Shown piece by piece: positions 25,106-33,541 of a stretch of 64,000 nucleotides of DNA (its first letter is position 1; each line of letters begins with the position of its first letter). This DNA comes from Pseudohalocynthiibacter aestuariivivens. GTDB taxonomy: Bacteria > Pseudomonadota > Alphaproteobacteria > Rhodobacterales > Rhodobacteraceae. The notes beneath the pieces are model-generated. The model did no database searches and was not told where the DNA came from. It saw nothing but the letters and a program-made list of their open reading frames with translations. The stretch covers positions 496,001-560,000 of the forward strand of contig NZ_JAGFNU010000001.1 of assembly GCF_018457175.1 (NCBI RefSeq), read 5' to 3'. Both the position numbers and the translations under genes were made by a program.

Positions 25106-26437
25106 TTACTCGCGACCTGAACGAATTTCTTTCCATCTCAAGGTTGCGTTCGCACCGATCCAGGCAATGGGCTCTGGTGGCAGGCGTCTGGGGGCATCCA
25201 TCGCGCTCATCGCTTGCGTGAGTTCACTTTGGACGTCAGAGGCCATTTCCGCGGCCGACATTCCAGCCAAGGTTCCTTTCGCCGTGCCCAGTCCATTTTG
25301 GCAAACGGCCGCGTAGATACCGTTCTCTAACTCGCCGTGGGCCGGAACACCATTCCAGCTGACGCATAGATGGCCAGCCCAGCGATAGGCCATCGGTACG
25401 TCCTTAAGTATCGGGAAACGCTCTGCAAATTTCTGGTCATGTAGCCTGCCAGCCCGTGCGACCGCTGAATTGCTGACCGTCATTGACGGATTGTAAGTAA
25501 AGCGTGTGCGTACAACGATCCGGTTTCCACCAATTCCGTTGATCCTGCGAACGGTTGTACCCATAGGGTCGGCTGGTGTGACACCCCATTTTAGGGCGCC
25601 ACCCAACACGCCTTCCGGCAATTGTTCTGTCATCGACGCATATGTAAAAATGTGCATCAACCGTCGCGAAAAGAAACCAAAGCTTTCGGCGTGGCCGTTG
25701 TTTGCGAGAATGACTTTTCCAGCAGAGACGCTACCTTTCGGTGATTGCAGCTTCCATGCGGGGCCCTCAGAGGAAATTTCTGTGACGGGGCTGTTTTCGA
25801 AAAGGTTAACTGTGTCACTCAATCCGGCTGCAAGACCACGAATGTAAGCCGCGGGCTGAAGCATGACGGTGCCGGGTGTGAACAACCCGGATGTATAGTA
25901 ATCAGTTCCGGTTAGCTCTGCCATTTCGGTCGAATCTAACAGCCGATACGATTCACCCAGCTTTTTCAAATGCGCGCCATAGTCACGATTGTGCTGATCT
26001 CCCATTGGTGTGGCGGAGGCGTTGATTTTTCCGCAGGGATCAAATGCGTCTTTCGGTATTTCATATTCAGACGCGGCGTCCGCGCCAAACGCAATTGCAG
26101 CGCGGTTAAGACTTGTCTGAACACGATCATTTTCTTCTGCGTTGCCTGCGTAGGTGTCGGAAGACAGATCATGTGGCAGGTCGATCATGAAACCAGAATT
26201 GCGCCCAGCGGGGCCTTCAGCAACGCGGCCTGCTTCTAGCACAACGACCTTTGAATTGGGGTCAATTTGGACAAGTCGCCGCGCCGCTGATAATCCGGCA
26301 AACCCAGCGCCGATAATAGCAATATCGGCAGTAATATCTTCTCCCAGAACGCGCGTTGGAGGCGGGGCAGGCAGAAGGCAATTCCAACCTGCAGGTCCCG
26401 GCTGCTTTGGAAGGCGCTTGGCAGTGAAATGTGTCAA
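25106..26437 (-). CDS. DAO-type FAD-dependent oxidoreductase
   Basis: A 443-residue flavoprotein of the DAO superfamily. The dinucleotide-binding motif IAIIGAGFAGLSAARRL lies at about residues 39-55, and GPAGRNSGFMIDLPHDL resembles gamma-glutamylputrescine oxidase-like members. A late segment, HLCVSWNGVPAHGELENGIYAAVCQNGLG, matches the family C-terminal flavin-contact region. It likely oxidises a secondary amine or cyclic imino acid. The TTG start at 26437 overlaps the aldehyde dehydrogenase stop, so it is last in the gntR-dapA-aldh-dao operon. With those partners a D-hydroxyproline dehydrogenase or gamma-glutamylputrescine oxidase-type role is possible. Confidence 0.82.
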   Translation of the reverse strand: MTHFTAKRLPKQPGPAGWNCLLPAPPPTRVLGEDITADIAIIGAGFAGLSAARRLVQIDPNSKVVVLEAGRVAEGPAGRNSGFMIDLPHDLSSDTYAGNAEENDRVQTSLNRAAIAFGADAASEYEIPKDAFDPCGKINASATPMGDQHNRDYGAHLKKLGESYRLLDSTEMAELTGTDYYTSGLFTPGTVMLQPAAYIRGLAAGLSDTVNLFENSPVTEISSEGPAWKLQSPKGSVSAGKVILANNGHAESFGFFSRRLMHIFTYASMTEQLPEGVLGGALKWGVTPADPMGTTVRRINGIGGNRIVVRTRFTYNPSMTVSNSAVARAGRLHDQKFAERFPILKDVPMAYRWAGHLCVSWNGVPAHGELENGIYAAVCQNGLGTAKGTLAGMSAAEMASDVQSELTQAMSAMDAPRRLPPEPIAWIGANATLRWKEIRSGRE

Positions 26438-27942
26438 TCCACCGCCTCGTCTGCGTCGTCCGCCAAGTCCAGCCAGATTGTTTTCAACTGAGTATACTGA
26501 TCATGCGCGTGCACGGAATTGTCACGTCCACCAAAACCAGATTGCTTGTAGCCGCCAAATGGGGTTGTGATGTCCCCTTCGCCGTAGCTGTTTACCGTTA
26601 CAGTTCCAGCTTTCAGCGCGCGTGCACCCCGGATTGCCCGTTTTGCGTTTGCGGTAAAAATGGATGCTGCCAGACCGTATTCTGTATCGTTGGCGATGCG
26701 TATAGCCTCATCAAAGCCCGATACGGTAATAACCGAAAGGATTGGGCCGAAAATTTCTTCGCGGGCCAAGGTGTCATCGTTGCTCGCAACATCCACAACG
26801 GTTAGCTCAACAAAGACGCCATCAACGCTTTTGCCGCCAAGGTGGATATTTTCACCTTTCAGCTTTTTCAGGTACCCGCAAACCTTGTCAAAATGCGCCT
26901 TGGACACCATCGTGCCAACCCTGGTTTCAGGATCAAGCGGATCGCCGATCGGCCATTCGCGTGCGTGGGCGACAACCTTCTCTAACAGCACGTCTTTGAC
27001 ATCCCGGTGGACAATCAAACGCGATGTTGCAGAACAGTTTTCGCCCATGTTCCAGAACGCGCCATTGACGATGTGCGAGGCAACGATATCCAGATTTTCA
27101 GCGTCTTCCATGACGATGCAGGGGTTCTTGCCCCCCATCTCAAGCACAATTTCCTTAAGGTTGGACTCAGATGAATAGTTTAGGAACCGTCGCCCCGTGG
27201 TGGTAGAGCCGGTAAAGGAAACCATATCAACGTCAGGGTGGCGACCAAGCGGCTCACCAACGTCAGCGCCACCACCGGGAAGGACGTTCAAGACACCGTT
27301 TGGAACGCCAGCTTCGCTGGCTAGCTCTGCAACACGCAGCGCCGTCAGTGACGTTTCTTCCGCGGGTTTCACAACAACGGAACATCCGGCTGCAAGTGCA
27401 GGGCCAATTTTCCAGGCCAGCATCAAAAGCGGGAAGTTCCACGGTAAAACCAGACCGACCACACCGATTGGTTCACGCACCACCATGGCAATGTGATCAT
27501 CCGAGGCCGGGGACACCTGGTTATAGAGTTTGTCGATCGTTTCAGCGTGCCATTTGATACAATGGAAGGTTTCCGGGATGTCCACGGTTTCGCAGTCAAA
27601 GATCGTTTTGCCACTATCGAGGCTTTCCATCACTGCCAGTTCGCGCGCGTTTCGTTTGATCGATTTTGCAAATCGGATCAACACATCCTTACGATCTGCG
27701 GGATGCATTTTCGCCCAGCGGCCGTCATCAAAAGACTCGCGCGCTTTAGCGACGGCGAAATCAACATCATCGCTTCCACAAGCAGAAACCTTGGCTAAGG
27801 CAACGCCTGTAGCGGGGTTTGTTGAGGTGAAAGTCTTACCAGAAATCACGGGGCGATAGCCGCCGTCTATGAATGCATTTTCCGGGAATGTAAGTGATCT
27901 GGCGATTGCTTGGTATTCGTCACGTGTCAAAAGATCGGACAT
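26434..27942 (-). CDS. NAD(P)-dependent aldehyde dehydrogenase
   Basis: A 502-residue ALDH with the full catalytic set: E268 in LEMGGK and nucleophile C303 in NMGENCSATS, plus the cofactor motifs PWNFPL and FTGSTTTGRRF. The NMGENCSATSRL neighbourhood resembles gamma-glutamyl-gamma-aminobutyraldehyde and betaine aldehyde dehydrogenases. It would oxidise the aldehyde formed by the DAO flavoprotein or the DapA-like lyase encoded next to it. It overlaps the DAO gene and follows the dapA-like gene after 3 nt. Confidence 0.92.
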   Translation of the reverse strand: MSDLLTRDEYQAIARSLTFPENAFIDGGYRPVISGKTFTSTNPATGVALAKVSACGSDDVDFAVAKARESFDDGRWAKMHPADRKDVLIRFAKSIKRNARELAVMESLDSGKTIFDCETVDIPETFHCIKWHAETIDKLYNQVSPASDDHIAMVVREPIGVVGLVLPWNFPLLMLAWKIGPALAAGCSVVVKPAEETSLTALRVAELASEAGVPNGVLNVLPGGGADVGEPLGRHPDVDMVSFTGSTTTGRRFLNYSSESNLKEIVLEMGGKNPCIVMEDAENLDIVASHIVNGAFWNMGENCSATSRLIVHRDVKDVLLEKVVAHAREWPIGDPLDPETRVGTMVSKAHFDKVCGYLKKLKGENIHLGGKSVDGVFVELTVVDVASNDDTLAREEIFGPILSVITVSGFDEAIRIANDTEYGLAASIFTANAKRAIRGARALKAGTVTVNSYGEGDITTPFGGYKQSGFGGRDNSVHAHDQYTQLKTIWLDLADDADEAVD

Positions 27943-27945
27943 AGC

Positions 27946-28875
27946 TTAGTTCCCCGCCTTGATATCTGCGATTGTTGTTTTGAGAGTGCGCACAACCTGT
28001 TCCAGTTGGCGTTTATCGTCTTTGTTCAACCCCTTTAGCGGAGGTCGCAGAGGCCCGGCTTTCAGGCCAGCCATTTCTACGCCGTGCTTCACGCACTGAA
28101 TAAACTTACCACCCTGTTCCAACACGCGCATCAGCGGCATCATAGCCGACATGATGCGGCGGCCTTTTGTGAAATCACCCTGCAAAACACAGGCCTCATA
28201 GAGGGCAACATGTTCTTCGGGAAGGAAGTTTGAGCCAGCACAAATCCAGCTTTGGGCGCCCCAAGCGAAAAACTCCAGCGCTTGATCATCCATGCCGCAG
28301 GACATCTGGATATGCGGATAGTCACGTGCCAAAAGATGAACCCGGTTAATATCGCCAGAGCTTTCTTTGATCGCGCAGACATTGCGTGAGCGGCCAACAC
28401 GGTCGAGAAATTCTTCACCCATACTCACGCCCATGCGTCCCGGATAGTTGTATAGAACAATGGGAAGGTTGGCGGCACGGTCGATGGCCAATGCATTCAG
28501 GGCATTTTCCTGCTCTGTCGGGACAGAGTAGGGCGGTGTGCCAAGCAATATGGCATCGGCTCCAATTTCTTTAGCACCGGTACCAAGAGCAATTGAATCG
28601 GGTGTGCGCATTGCCCCTGTACCAACAATCAATGGCAGGCGCCCTTTAAGGCGGTCTTTGGTGAAACGCGCAAGTTCAAGCCGCTCTTCCACGGTCTGGG
28701 TGTAGTTTTCACCAGTTGAGCCGCCAGAGATAAGACCATGGACCCCTGATTCGACAAGGTAGTCGATGTTGTCACTTAAGGCATCAAAATCAAACGAATG
28801 ATCGGCAAGATGCGGCGTTACAATCGGCGTATAGATGCCGTCGAATTTCATTATTGGGGTCATAGACTGCCTCAT
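27946..28875 (-). CDS. DapA-family aldolase/lyase
   Basis: A 309-residue TIM-barrel lyase of the dihydrodipicolinate synthase family. The Schiff-base Lys is K170 in VCAIKESSGD, the catalytic Tyr is in LYNYPGRMG (Y142) and the carboxylate-binding loop is GGSTGE (51-56). As it sits in a catabolic operon with a GntR regulator, an ALDH and a DAO flavoprotein, a degradative lyase or deaminase is more likely than lysine synthesis. An example is 1-pyrroline-4-hydroxy-2-carboxylate deaminase of the hydroxyproline pathway. The ATG at 28875 overlaps the gntR stop; ATG 28863 with GAGG upstream is a good alternative. Confidence 0.85.
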   Translation of the reverse strand: MRQSMTPIMKFDGIYTPIVTPHLADHSFDFDALSDNIDYLVESGVHGLISGGSTGENYTQTVEERLELARFTKDRLKGRLPLIVGTGAMRTPDSIALGTGAKEIGADAILLGTPPYSVPTEQENALNALAIDRAANLPIVLYNYPGRMGVSMGEEFLDRVGRSRNVCAIKESSGDINRVHLLARDYPHIQMSCGMDDQALEFFAWGAQSWICAGSNFLPEEHVALYEACVLQGDFTKGRRIMSAMMPLMRVLEQGGKFIQCVKHGVEMAGLKAGPLRPPLKGLNKDDKRQLEQVVRTLKTTIADIKAGN

Positions 28876-29582
28876 GCGGGTTTGGCGCGAGAGAGATTGC
28901 CAAGTTGCTCGTCCAACCCATTGGGCATAACGAACATTTCAATCTGATCGCGTGAAAGGTTCCAATGATCGATCGCGAGCTGTGCAGCCGCGGCCTCGTC
29001 TTTTGTTTCGATACTTTCAATGATGGCTTCGTGTTGTTGGCTGGCGCTGTCTAGATTTTCGGCCATCTTTGCGTCTACTGGTTTGTAGAACGTCATGCTT
29101 ATGCGAACGTGGTCGATCAGCAAACGGCTGAAACTTGGCTCAAGATAGACATTATTTGCCATTTCACCGGTGATTTCATGAAAGCGGTTGTTCGCGAGGG
29201 CACGTTCCTTGACCGAGCCGTTTTGCAGCGTCTTACGGAAGTCAGCTTGGGCTTTCTTCAGTTTTGATATCTGATCGGATGTGGCGTTTTGCGCCGCGAG
29301 GCGGAGAATGGCGCCATAAATCATCGGGGCGGTCAGGAAAAAATCGCGCAAGGTTGTATGGGACATCTCGGAAACACGCGCCCCGCGGTTCTGGTGGATC
29401 GTTGTGTAACCTTCGCCGGCCAACTGCCTGAACACTTCACGCAACGGCGTGCGTGACAAACCATAGCTTTCTGACAGTCGCATTTCATCAAGGTCGCTTC
29501 CTGGGCGCAGTTCCATCGTCAGGATTCCGCGCTTCAAATCTTCATACAGCTTTTCTTTTCGGTGCTTGGCGGCTTCTTTCAT
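28872..29582 (-). CDS. GntR-family transcriptional regulator (FCD type)
   Basis: A 236-residue regulator with the winged helix-turn-helix at about 10-75 (LSESYGLSRTPLREVFRQLAGEGY, then the R-G-A-R-V wing) and an all-helical FCD ligand domain (with NNRFHEITGEMANN carrying metal-site-like residues). It is the first gene of the operon that continues with the DapA-like lyase, ALDH and DAO flavoprotein, overlapping the next gene by 4 bp. It therefore probably autoregulates the operon. It is not closely similar to the GntR protein at 1158. Confidence 0.88.
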   Translation of the reverse strand: MKEAAKHRKEKLYEDLKRGILTMELRPGSDLDEMRLSESYGLSRTPLREVFRQLAGEGYTTIHQNRGARVSEMSHTTLRDFFLTAPMIYGAILRLAAQNATSDQISKLKKAQADFRKTLQNGSVKERALANNRFHEITGEMANNVYLEPSFSRLLIDHVRISMTFYKPVDAKMAENLDSASQQHEAIIESIETKDEAAAAQLAIDHWNLSRDQIEMFVMPNGLDEQLGNLSRAKPA

Positions 29583-29836
29583 TTCAATTTCGAATGCCTC
29601 GTTCTGGTGAAATGCAAAAAGAATCGATCACTTGGTATTTAAATTGCATTTATAAAAAATACACTTTGAATACAATAAAAATGAGATAACCACCCAAGGT
29701 AACTAAGATGTCGCTTAGCTTTGGGAAAAACAAAGGCCCGGTTATTGTATAAAGAAAAGCGACAAACCGTTTGTTGAGACCGGAGTAACACTATTTGCAC
29801 AGGGCCAATAAACACGACCTTACGCGGGAACAGGGA

Positions 29837-30787
29837 ATGAGTGAAACAGAACACTATGTCTTTCTTTTGGTAGAAGGTTTTTCTCACCTTGCGTTTTCCT
29901 GTGCGGTTGAGCCGTTGCGGATTGCAAATCTGGTAAGTGGAAAACCGCTGTATCATTGGTCTTACATTTCCGAAAATGGTGATACGGCCACCTCGTCCAA
30001 TGACTCAGTTACGCTTGTTCATGGGGGATTGGAGCCGCTGAACAAAGTAGATATTTTGTTCGTTCTTTCAGGACTAAATGTCTGGGAACACATAACACCC
30101 GGTTTGCTTTCCTTCATACGTCGGGAAAGGGCGCATGGTATAAAAATCGGCGCTTTGTGTTCGGGCGCATTTGTGCTTGCGAAAGCGGGGCTTCTTGATG
30201 GTGTGCCAACTGCGCTTCACTGGGAATACCACGACAGTTTTATGGAAGAGTTTCCAGAAGTAAGCCTTTGTAGAAATGTTTTTGTCTCTGACGCGAAATA
30301 CATCACGGCCTCTGGTGGAACGGCGACGGCAGACCTGATGCTTCATCTGATAGAGAAAAACCACGGGTCCGACCTTGCCGTCGCGGTGGCGGATCAGATG
30401 GTTTACAACGCTGTTCGCGAAGCGACAGCGGAACAACGGGTTTCGCTTCAATCACGTCACGGTATTCGAAACCCAAATCTTGTCCGCGCCATACAGATTA
30501 TGGCTGATTCAATAGAAGATCCGGTTTCACCATCTGTCATCGCGGACGAGGTTGGCATTTCAACCCGGCAACTTGAACGGCTGTTTGGTCGCTATCTTAA
30601 TTGTTCTCCAGCGAAGTATTTTCTCGATATGCGCCTTCACAAGGCGCAAAATCTTTTGCTTCAGACCGAGCAATCTGTGACAGAGATTTCGCTATCCTGT
30701 GGTTTTAAAACGCAGGCTCATTTCGCGCGCGTTTTCAGGGCGCAGTTTGGCAACACACCCCTAATGCACCGAACCAAGATAATCTAG
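29837..30787 (+). CDS. GlxA-type AraC-family transcriptional regulator
   Basis: A 316-residue regulator: an N-terminal DJ-1/PfpI-like domain (about 1-185, with GALCSGAFVLAKAGLLDG) and a C-terminal AraC pair of helix-turn-helices (about 210-310; PSVIADEVGISTRQLERLF, then SVTEISLSCGFKTQAHFARVFRAQFG). This architecture is shared by GbdR and CdhR, which respond to glycine betaine/dimethylglycine and carnitine in pseudomonads. A regulator of betaine breakdown is thus a sound guess for its role here. Start ATG 29837 is chosen over TTG 29795 because MSETEHYVFLL begins the domain. Its 3' end overlaps the convergent demethylase gene by 4 bp. Confidence 0.87.
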   Translation: MSETEHYVFLLVEGFSHLAFSCAVEPLRIANLVSGKPLYHWSYISENGDTATSSNDSVTLVHGGLEPLNKVDILFVLSGLNVWEHITPGLLSFIRRERAHGIKIGALCSGAFVLAKAGLLDGVPTALHWEYHDSFMEEFPEVSLCRNVFVSDAKYITASGGTATADLMLHLIEKNHGSDLAVAVADQMVYNAVREATAEQRVSLQSRHGIRNPNLVRAIQIMADSIEDPVSPSVIADEVGISTRQLERLFGRYLNCSPAKYFLDMRLHKAQNLLLQTEQSVTEISLSCGFKTQAHFARVFRAQFGNTPLMHRTKII

Positions 30788-32763
30788 CTGAGTGAGAGCG
30801 CGAGCTTGCGCCCCTCGTATATTGCAAAGGCCGCATTTCTTGGTGCGGCTGCATCGCCGATCGAAACGGCTCTGATGCCACGAACGCTAAGGTCTTGGTG
30901 AAGGCTGGTGTCCGCTTTGTTTACGGTGGCAAGAACCAAGCTGTCAGCGCTCATTTCTGTGGTCTCACCCGATAAAAGTGAAAATACCTCTGCGCTTCCC
31001 TTTTGCCATTGGGTGATAACGCTTTCGGTCAAAAATGTGGTGTCCAATTGGGTTAACCTACAACGCAAGGAAAAGTCTGCTGCTGAGCGTTGCAGCTCTT
31101 TGCCAACCAATGCGTCTGGCGTAACTATTGTCACCTTATGTCCATCTTCGGCGAGTTTCCATGCTGTGCCGCAGCCGCGCCAGTTTCCACCTTCATCCAG
31201 TACGATAACGTTTTTTCCAAGCCTAGCAGCCCCCATCATTACGTCTTCAACTGACCAGACATCACCCGTTTCGATACCGGGCAATTTTGGCAAATGTGGA
31301 AGCGCTTTCTGGAAACCGGTTTCAGCAGGTAAAGATCCAGTGGCAAGCACAACTTGGTCAGCTTTCAGCGCAACGATATCATCAGCATCGAAATAGCTGT
31401 TGAACCGAACATCGACATCCAGTTTGGCTAATTGATCCGAAAACCAGTCAATAAGGTCAGTGATTTGGGCGCGCCGCGGCTGGAGACCTGCGAGACGAAA
31501 CTGACCGCCAAGTTTTGATCCGGCTTCTACGAGCGTGACCTGATGCCCGCGCTCTGCAGACGCACGCGCGGCTTCCAGTCCGGCAGGTCCGCCGCCAACG
31601 ACAAGTACCCGGCGCGAGGATATTGCGGGGCTGAATCTGTCACCACCCCATTCGTGTTCTCGCCCGACAGAAGGGTTGATGAGGCAGGAAATCCAGTAAT
31701 CTCGTCCACGCCGCCCCCAGCATTGTTGGTTGCATGACAAACAGCCGCGGATATCATTTTCTCGCCCCTCTGACGCCTTGTGTACAAGGTGCGGGTCCGC
31801 GATCTGGCCGCGAACAATGGACACTAGGTCAGCCTCGCCTGCACCCAGAACAGTATTTGCGTTTTCGGGTGTGCGAATGTGGCTTTCTGCGGTGACCAAT
31901 GCGTGCTTGGTAACTGATTTCAATGTACGGGCGAGGTCGGTGCCCTGCTTTTCCGCCAATTGAAATGTCGGGATGATACGGGTGAAATCAAGATAACTGC
32001 CAGACCCGCATGTTACATAGTCCATCGCCTGCTCACTGTCGTGCAGCGCGATGATTTCGGACATGCTTTCGCGGTTCAATGCAGCTTCAATGTCCGGCTC
32101 ATCGCTGACTGATAAACCAACAATGAAATTTTCCCCGCATTGTTTTCGCACCCTGTGCAAAATCTCACGCGAAAACCGGGTTCGGTTTTCAAGGCAGCCA
32201 CCCCATTTGTCGTCCCGCTGGTTGGAAAACGGAGTCCAGAACTGATCAAGCAAACAATGATATGCAGCCCATACCTCGACACCGTCGAACCCTGCTTCCT
32301 GACACCGCCGCGCAGCTTGCACGAAACTTTCTATGGTCTCCTCGATCTCGGATTCGTTCATCGCGTGGCTTCCATCACTGTCGTGATAGCTTGGCCCGCC
32401 GGAAGGTGACCACGCGGGATGCCAGCTATTGTCACCATCGCCATGCGCGCCAACGTGGTAAAGCTGCTGGATCATAACAGCACCTTCGGCTTTGCTGGCC
32501 TCGGTTAATTTCCGGAAGTGAGGTATGACATCGTCGCTGCTGTTTCGAAAGTTTCCGCGCGTTAACACTGTTGCCGGGTGAACCGGCATTGGCTCAACCA
32601 CGATCATCGCCGCACCGCCCATAGCCCGTTCGCGATAGTAGGCGATATGTGCATCGCCGGGCATACCTTGTTCGGCCATGTTGGTTGTATGCGCCCCAAA
32701 GACAACGCGGTTGCGTAGTTTTTTATGCCTTAGGTCGATTGGGTTAAAGATGTGCTTGAACAT
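30784..32763 (-). CDS. NADH:flavin oxidoreductase/demethylase with FMN, 4Fe-4S and FAD/NAD domains, copy 1
   Basis: A 659-residue protein of the 2,4-dienoyl-CoA reductase/TMADH/DgcA type: an old-yellow-enzyme TIM barrel (1-350), a 4Fe-4S motif CLSCNQQC plus a Cys 12 residues later (C-x2-C-x3-C-x11-C, about 340-360), then a nucleotide-binding region (VLVVGGGPAGLEAARASAERGH). Relatives include DgcA for dimethylglycine demethylation and stachydrine/N-methylproline demethylases. ATG 32763 has a perfect AGGAGG 4 nt upstream, inside the ProC-like gene, and shares one base with its stop. It is last in the mttB2-demethylase-proC-demethylase operon. Confidence 0.85.
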   Translation of the reverse strand: MFKHIFNPIDLRHKKLRNRVVFGAHTTNMAEQGMPGDAHIAYYRERAMGGAAMIVVEPMPVHPATVLTRGNFRNSSDDVIPHFRKLTEASKAEGAVMIQQLYHVGAHGDGDNSWHPAWSPSGGPSYHDSDGSHAMNESEIEETIESFVQAARRCQEAGFDGVEVWAAYHCLLDQFWTPFSNQRDDKWGGCLENRTRFSREILHRVRKQCGENFIVGLSVSDEPDIEAALNRESMSEIIALHDSEQAMDYVTCGSGSYLDFTRIIPTFQLAEKQGTDLARTLKSVTKHALVTAESHIRTPENANTVLGAGEADLVSIVRGQIADPHLVHKASEGRENDIRGCLSCNQQCWGRRGRDYWISCLINPSVGREHEWGGDRFSPAISSRRVLVVGGGPAGLEAARASAERGHQVTLVEAGSKLGGQFRLAGLQPRRAQITDLIDWFSDQLAKLDVDVRFNSYFDADDIVALKADQVVLATGSLPAETGFQKALPHLPKLPGIETGDVWSVEDVMMGAARLGKNVIVLDEGGNWRGCGTAWKLAEDGHKVTIVTPDALVGKELQRSAADFSLRCRLTQLDTTFLTESVITQWQKGSAEVFSLLSGETTEMSADSLVLATVNKADTSLHQDLSVRGIRAVSIGDAAAPRNAAFAIYEGRKLALSLS

Positions 32764-33527
32764 CAATCCTCCTGAGCTTTCAGGCGATCTTCCAGTTGCG
32801 CCAGACCTGCGTGAAGCGTTTTCATCACACCTTTCTCAACAAAAAGCTCTCGCAACTCGGCATTGAACCCACCTGGTGTGTTGAGTTCTTCCAACATAGC
32901 AGTGAAGACATTTGAGTCTTCGGAAGACTGCGACATCAGGCTGCCGCCAATCAATGCCCGCAGGAACTGTTCCGCATCTGCGCGACTTCCAGTGCGATCT
33001 GCAAGCCAATTTGTTGTTTCTTCCAGTAGTTTTACGATTGGCGACAAAACGGCCTGTGCTGCCATATAGGCATCCAGTTTCGCTTCGTCTGATAAATTCA
33101 CGATGTGGTTTCGCTCGTCAAACAGAGTTTCTACAGTGGATAAGCGTGGAAAGACCAACAAGGGCGATCCACCTTTGGCAATTGCCGGAAACGGAATTGC
33201 GGTCGTGGCTTCCTTTGCCGGTTTTACCATTTTGACCAGTTGATCGTGCTTTACCCCAGCCATTGCCGAAACAACAATTTGGTCCGGTCTGAATTTGAGA
33301 GAGTTCATGATTCCAGGCGCTACATCCGCCATCAACCCCAGTATGACGACATCACTGTTGTCGATAACGGTTTGGTTGTCAGCAACAGTTACATTGGAAT
33401 ACGCAGACGCTAGGCGTGCAGCATGTTTGCGGCCCCTTTCCGAAACCGTAATCTCGTGGCCGTCCGCAGCAATTCCATCTACCATCGCACTTGCGATTGT
33501 GCCTGTACCAACTACTCCGATGCGCAT
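32763..33527 (-). CDS. pyrroline-5-carboxylate reductase-like protein
   Basis: A 254-residue protein with an N-terminal Rossmann domain (MRIGVVGTGTIASAMVDGI) of the ProC/F420-oxidoreductase type and the ProC-like late motif LNTPGGFNAEL in the dimerisation domain. The P5CR segment before it is divergent: the usual GSGPAY is replaced by NWLADRTGSRADAEQF. It may therefore reduce another cyclic imine or imino acid rather than serve proline synthesis. AGGAGG precedes the ATG. It lies between two demethylase genes in one operon, which suggests a role after N-demethylation of a cyclic N-methyl amino acid. Confidence 0.78.
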   Translation of the reverse strand: MRIGVVGTGTIASAMVDGIAADGHEITVSERGRKHAARLASAYSNVTVADNQTVIDNSDVVILGLMADVAPGIMNSLKFRPDQIVVSAMAGVKHDQLVKMVKPAKEATTAIPFPAIAKGGSPLLVFPRLSTVETLFDERNHIVNLSDEAKLDAYMAAQAVLSPIVKLLEETTNWLADRTGSRADAEQFLRALIGGSLMSQSSEDSNVFTAMLEELNTPGGFNAELRELFVEKGVMKTLHAGLAQLEDRLKAQED

Positions 33528-33541
33528 TCTGTCCTCCTGTC

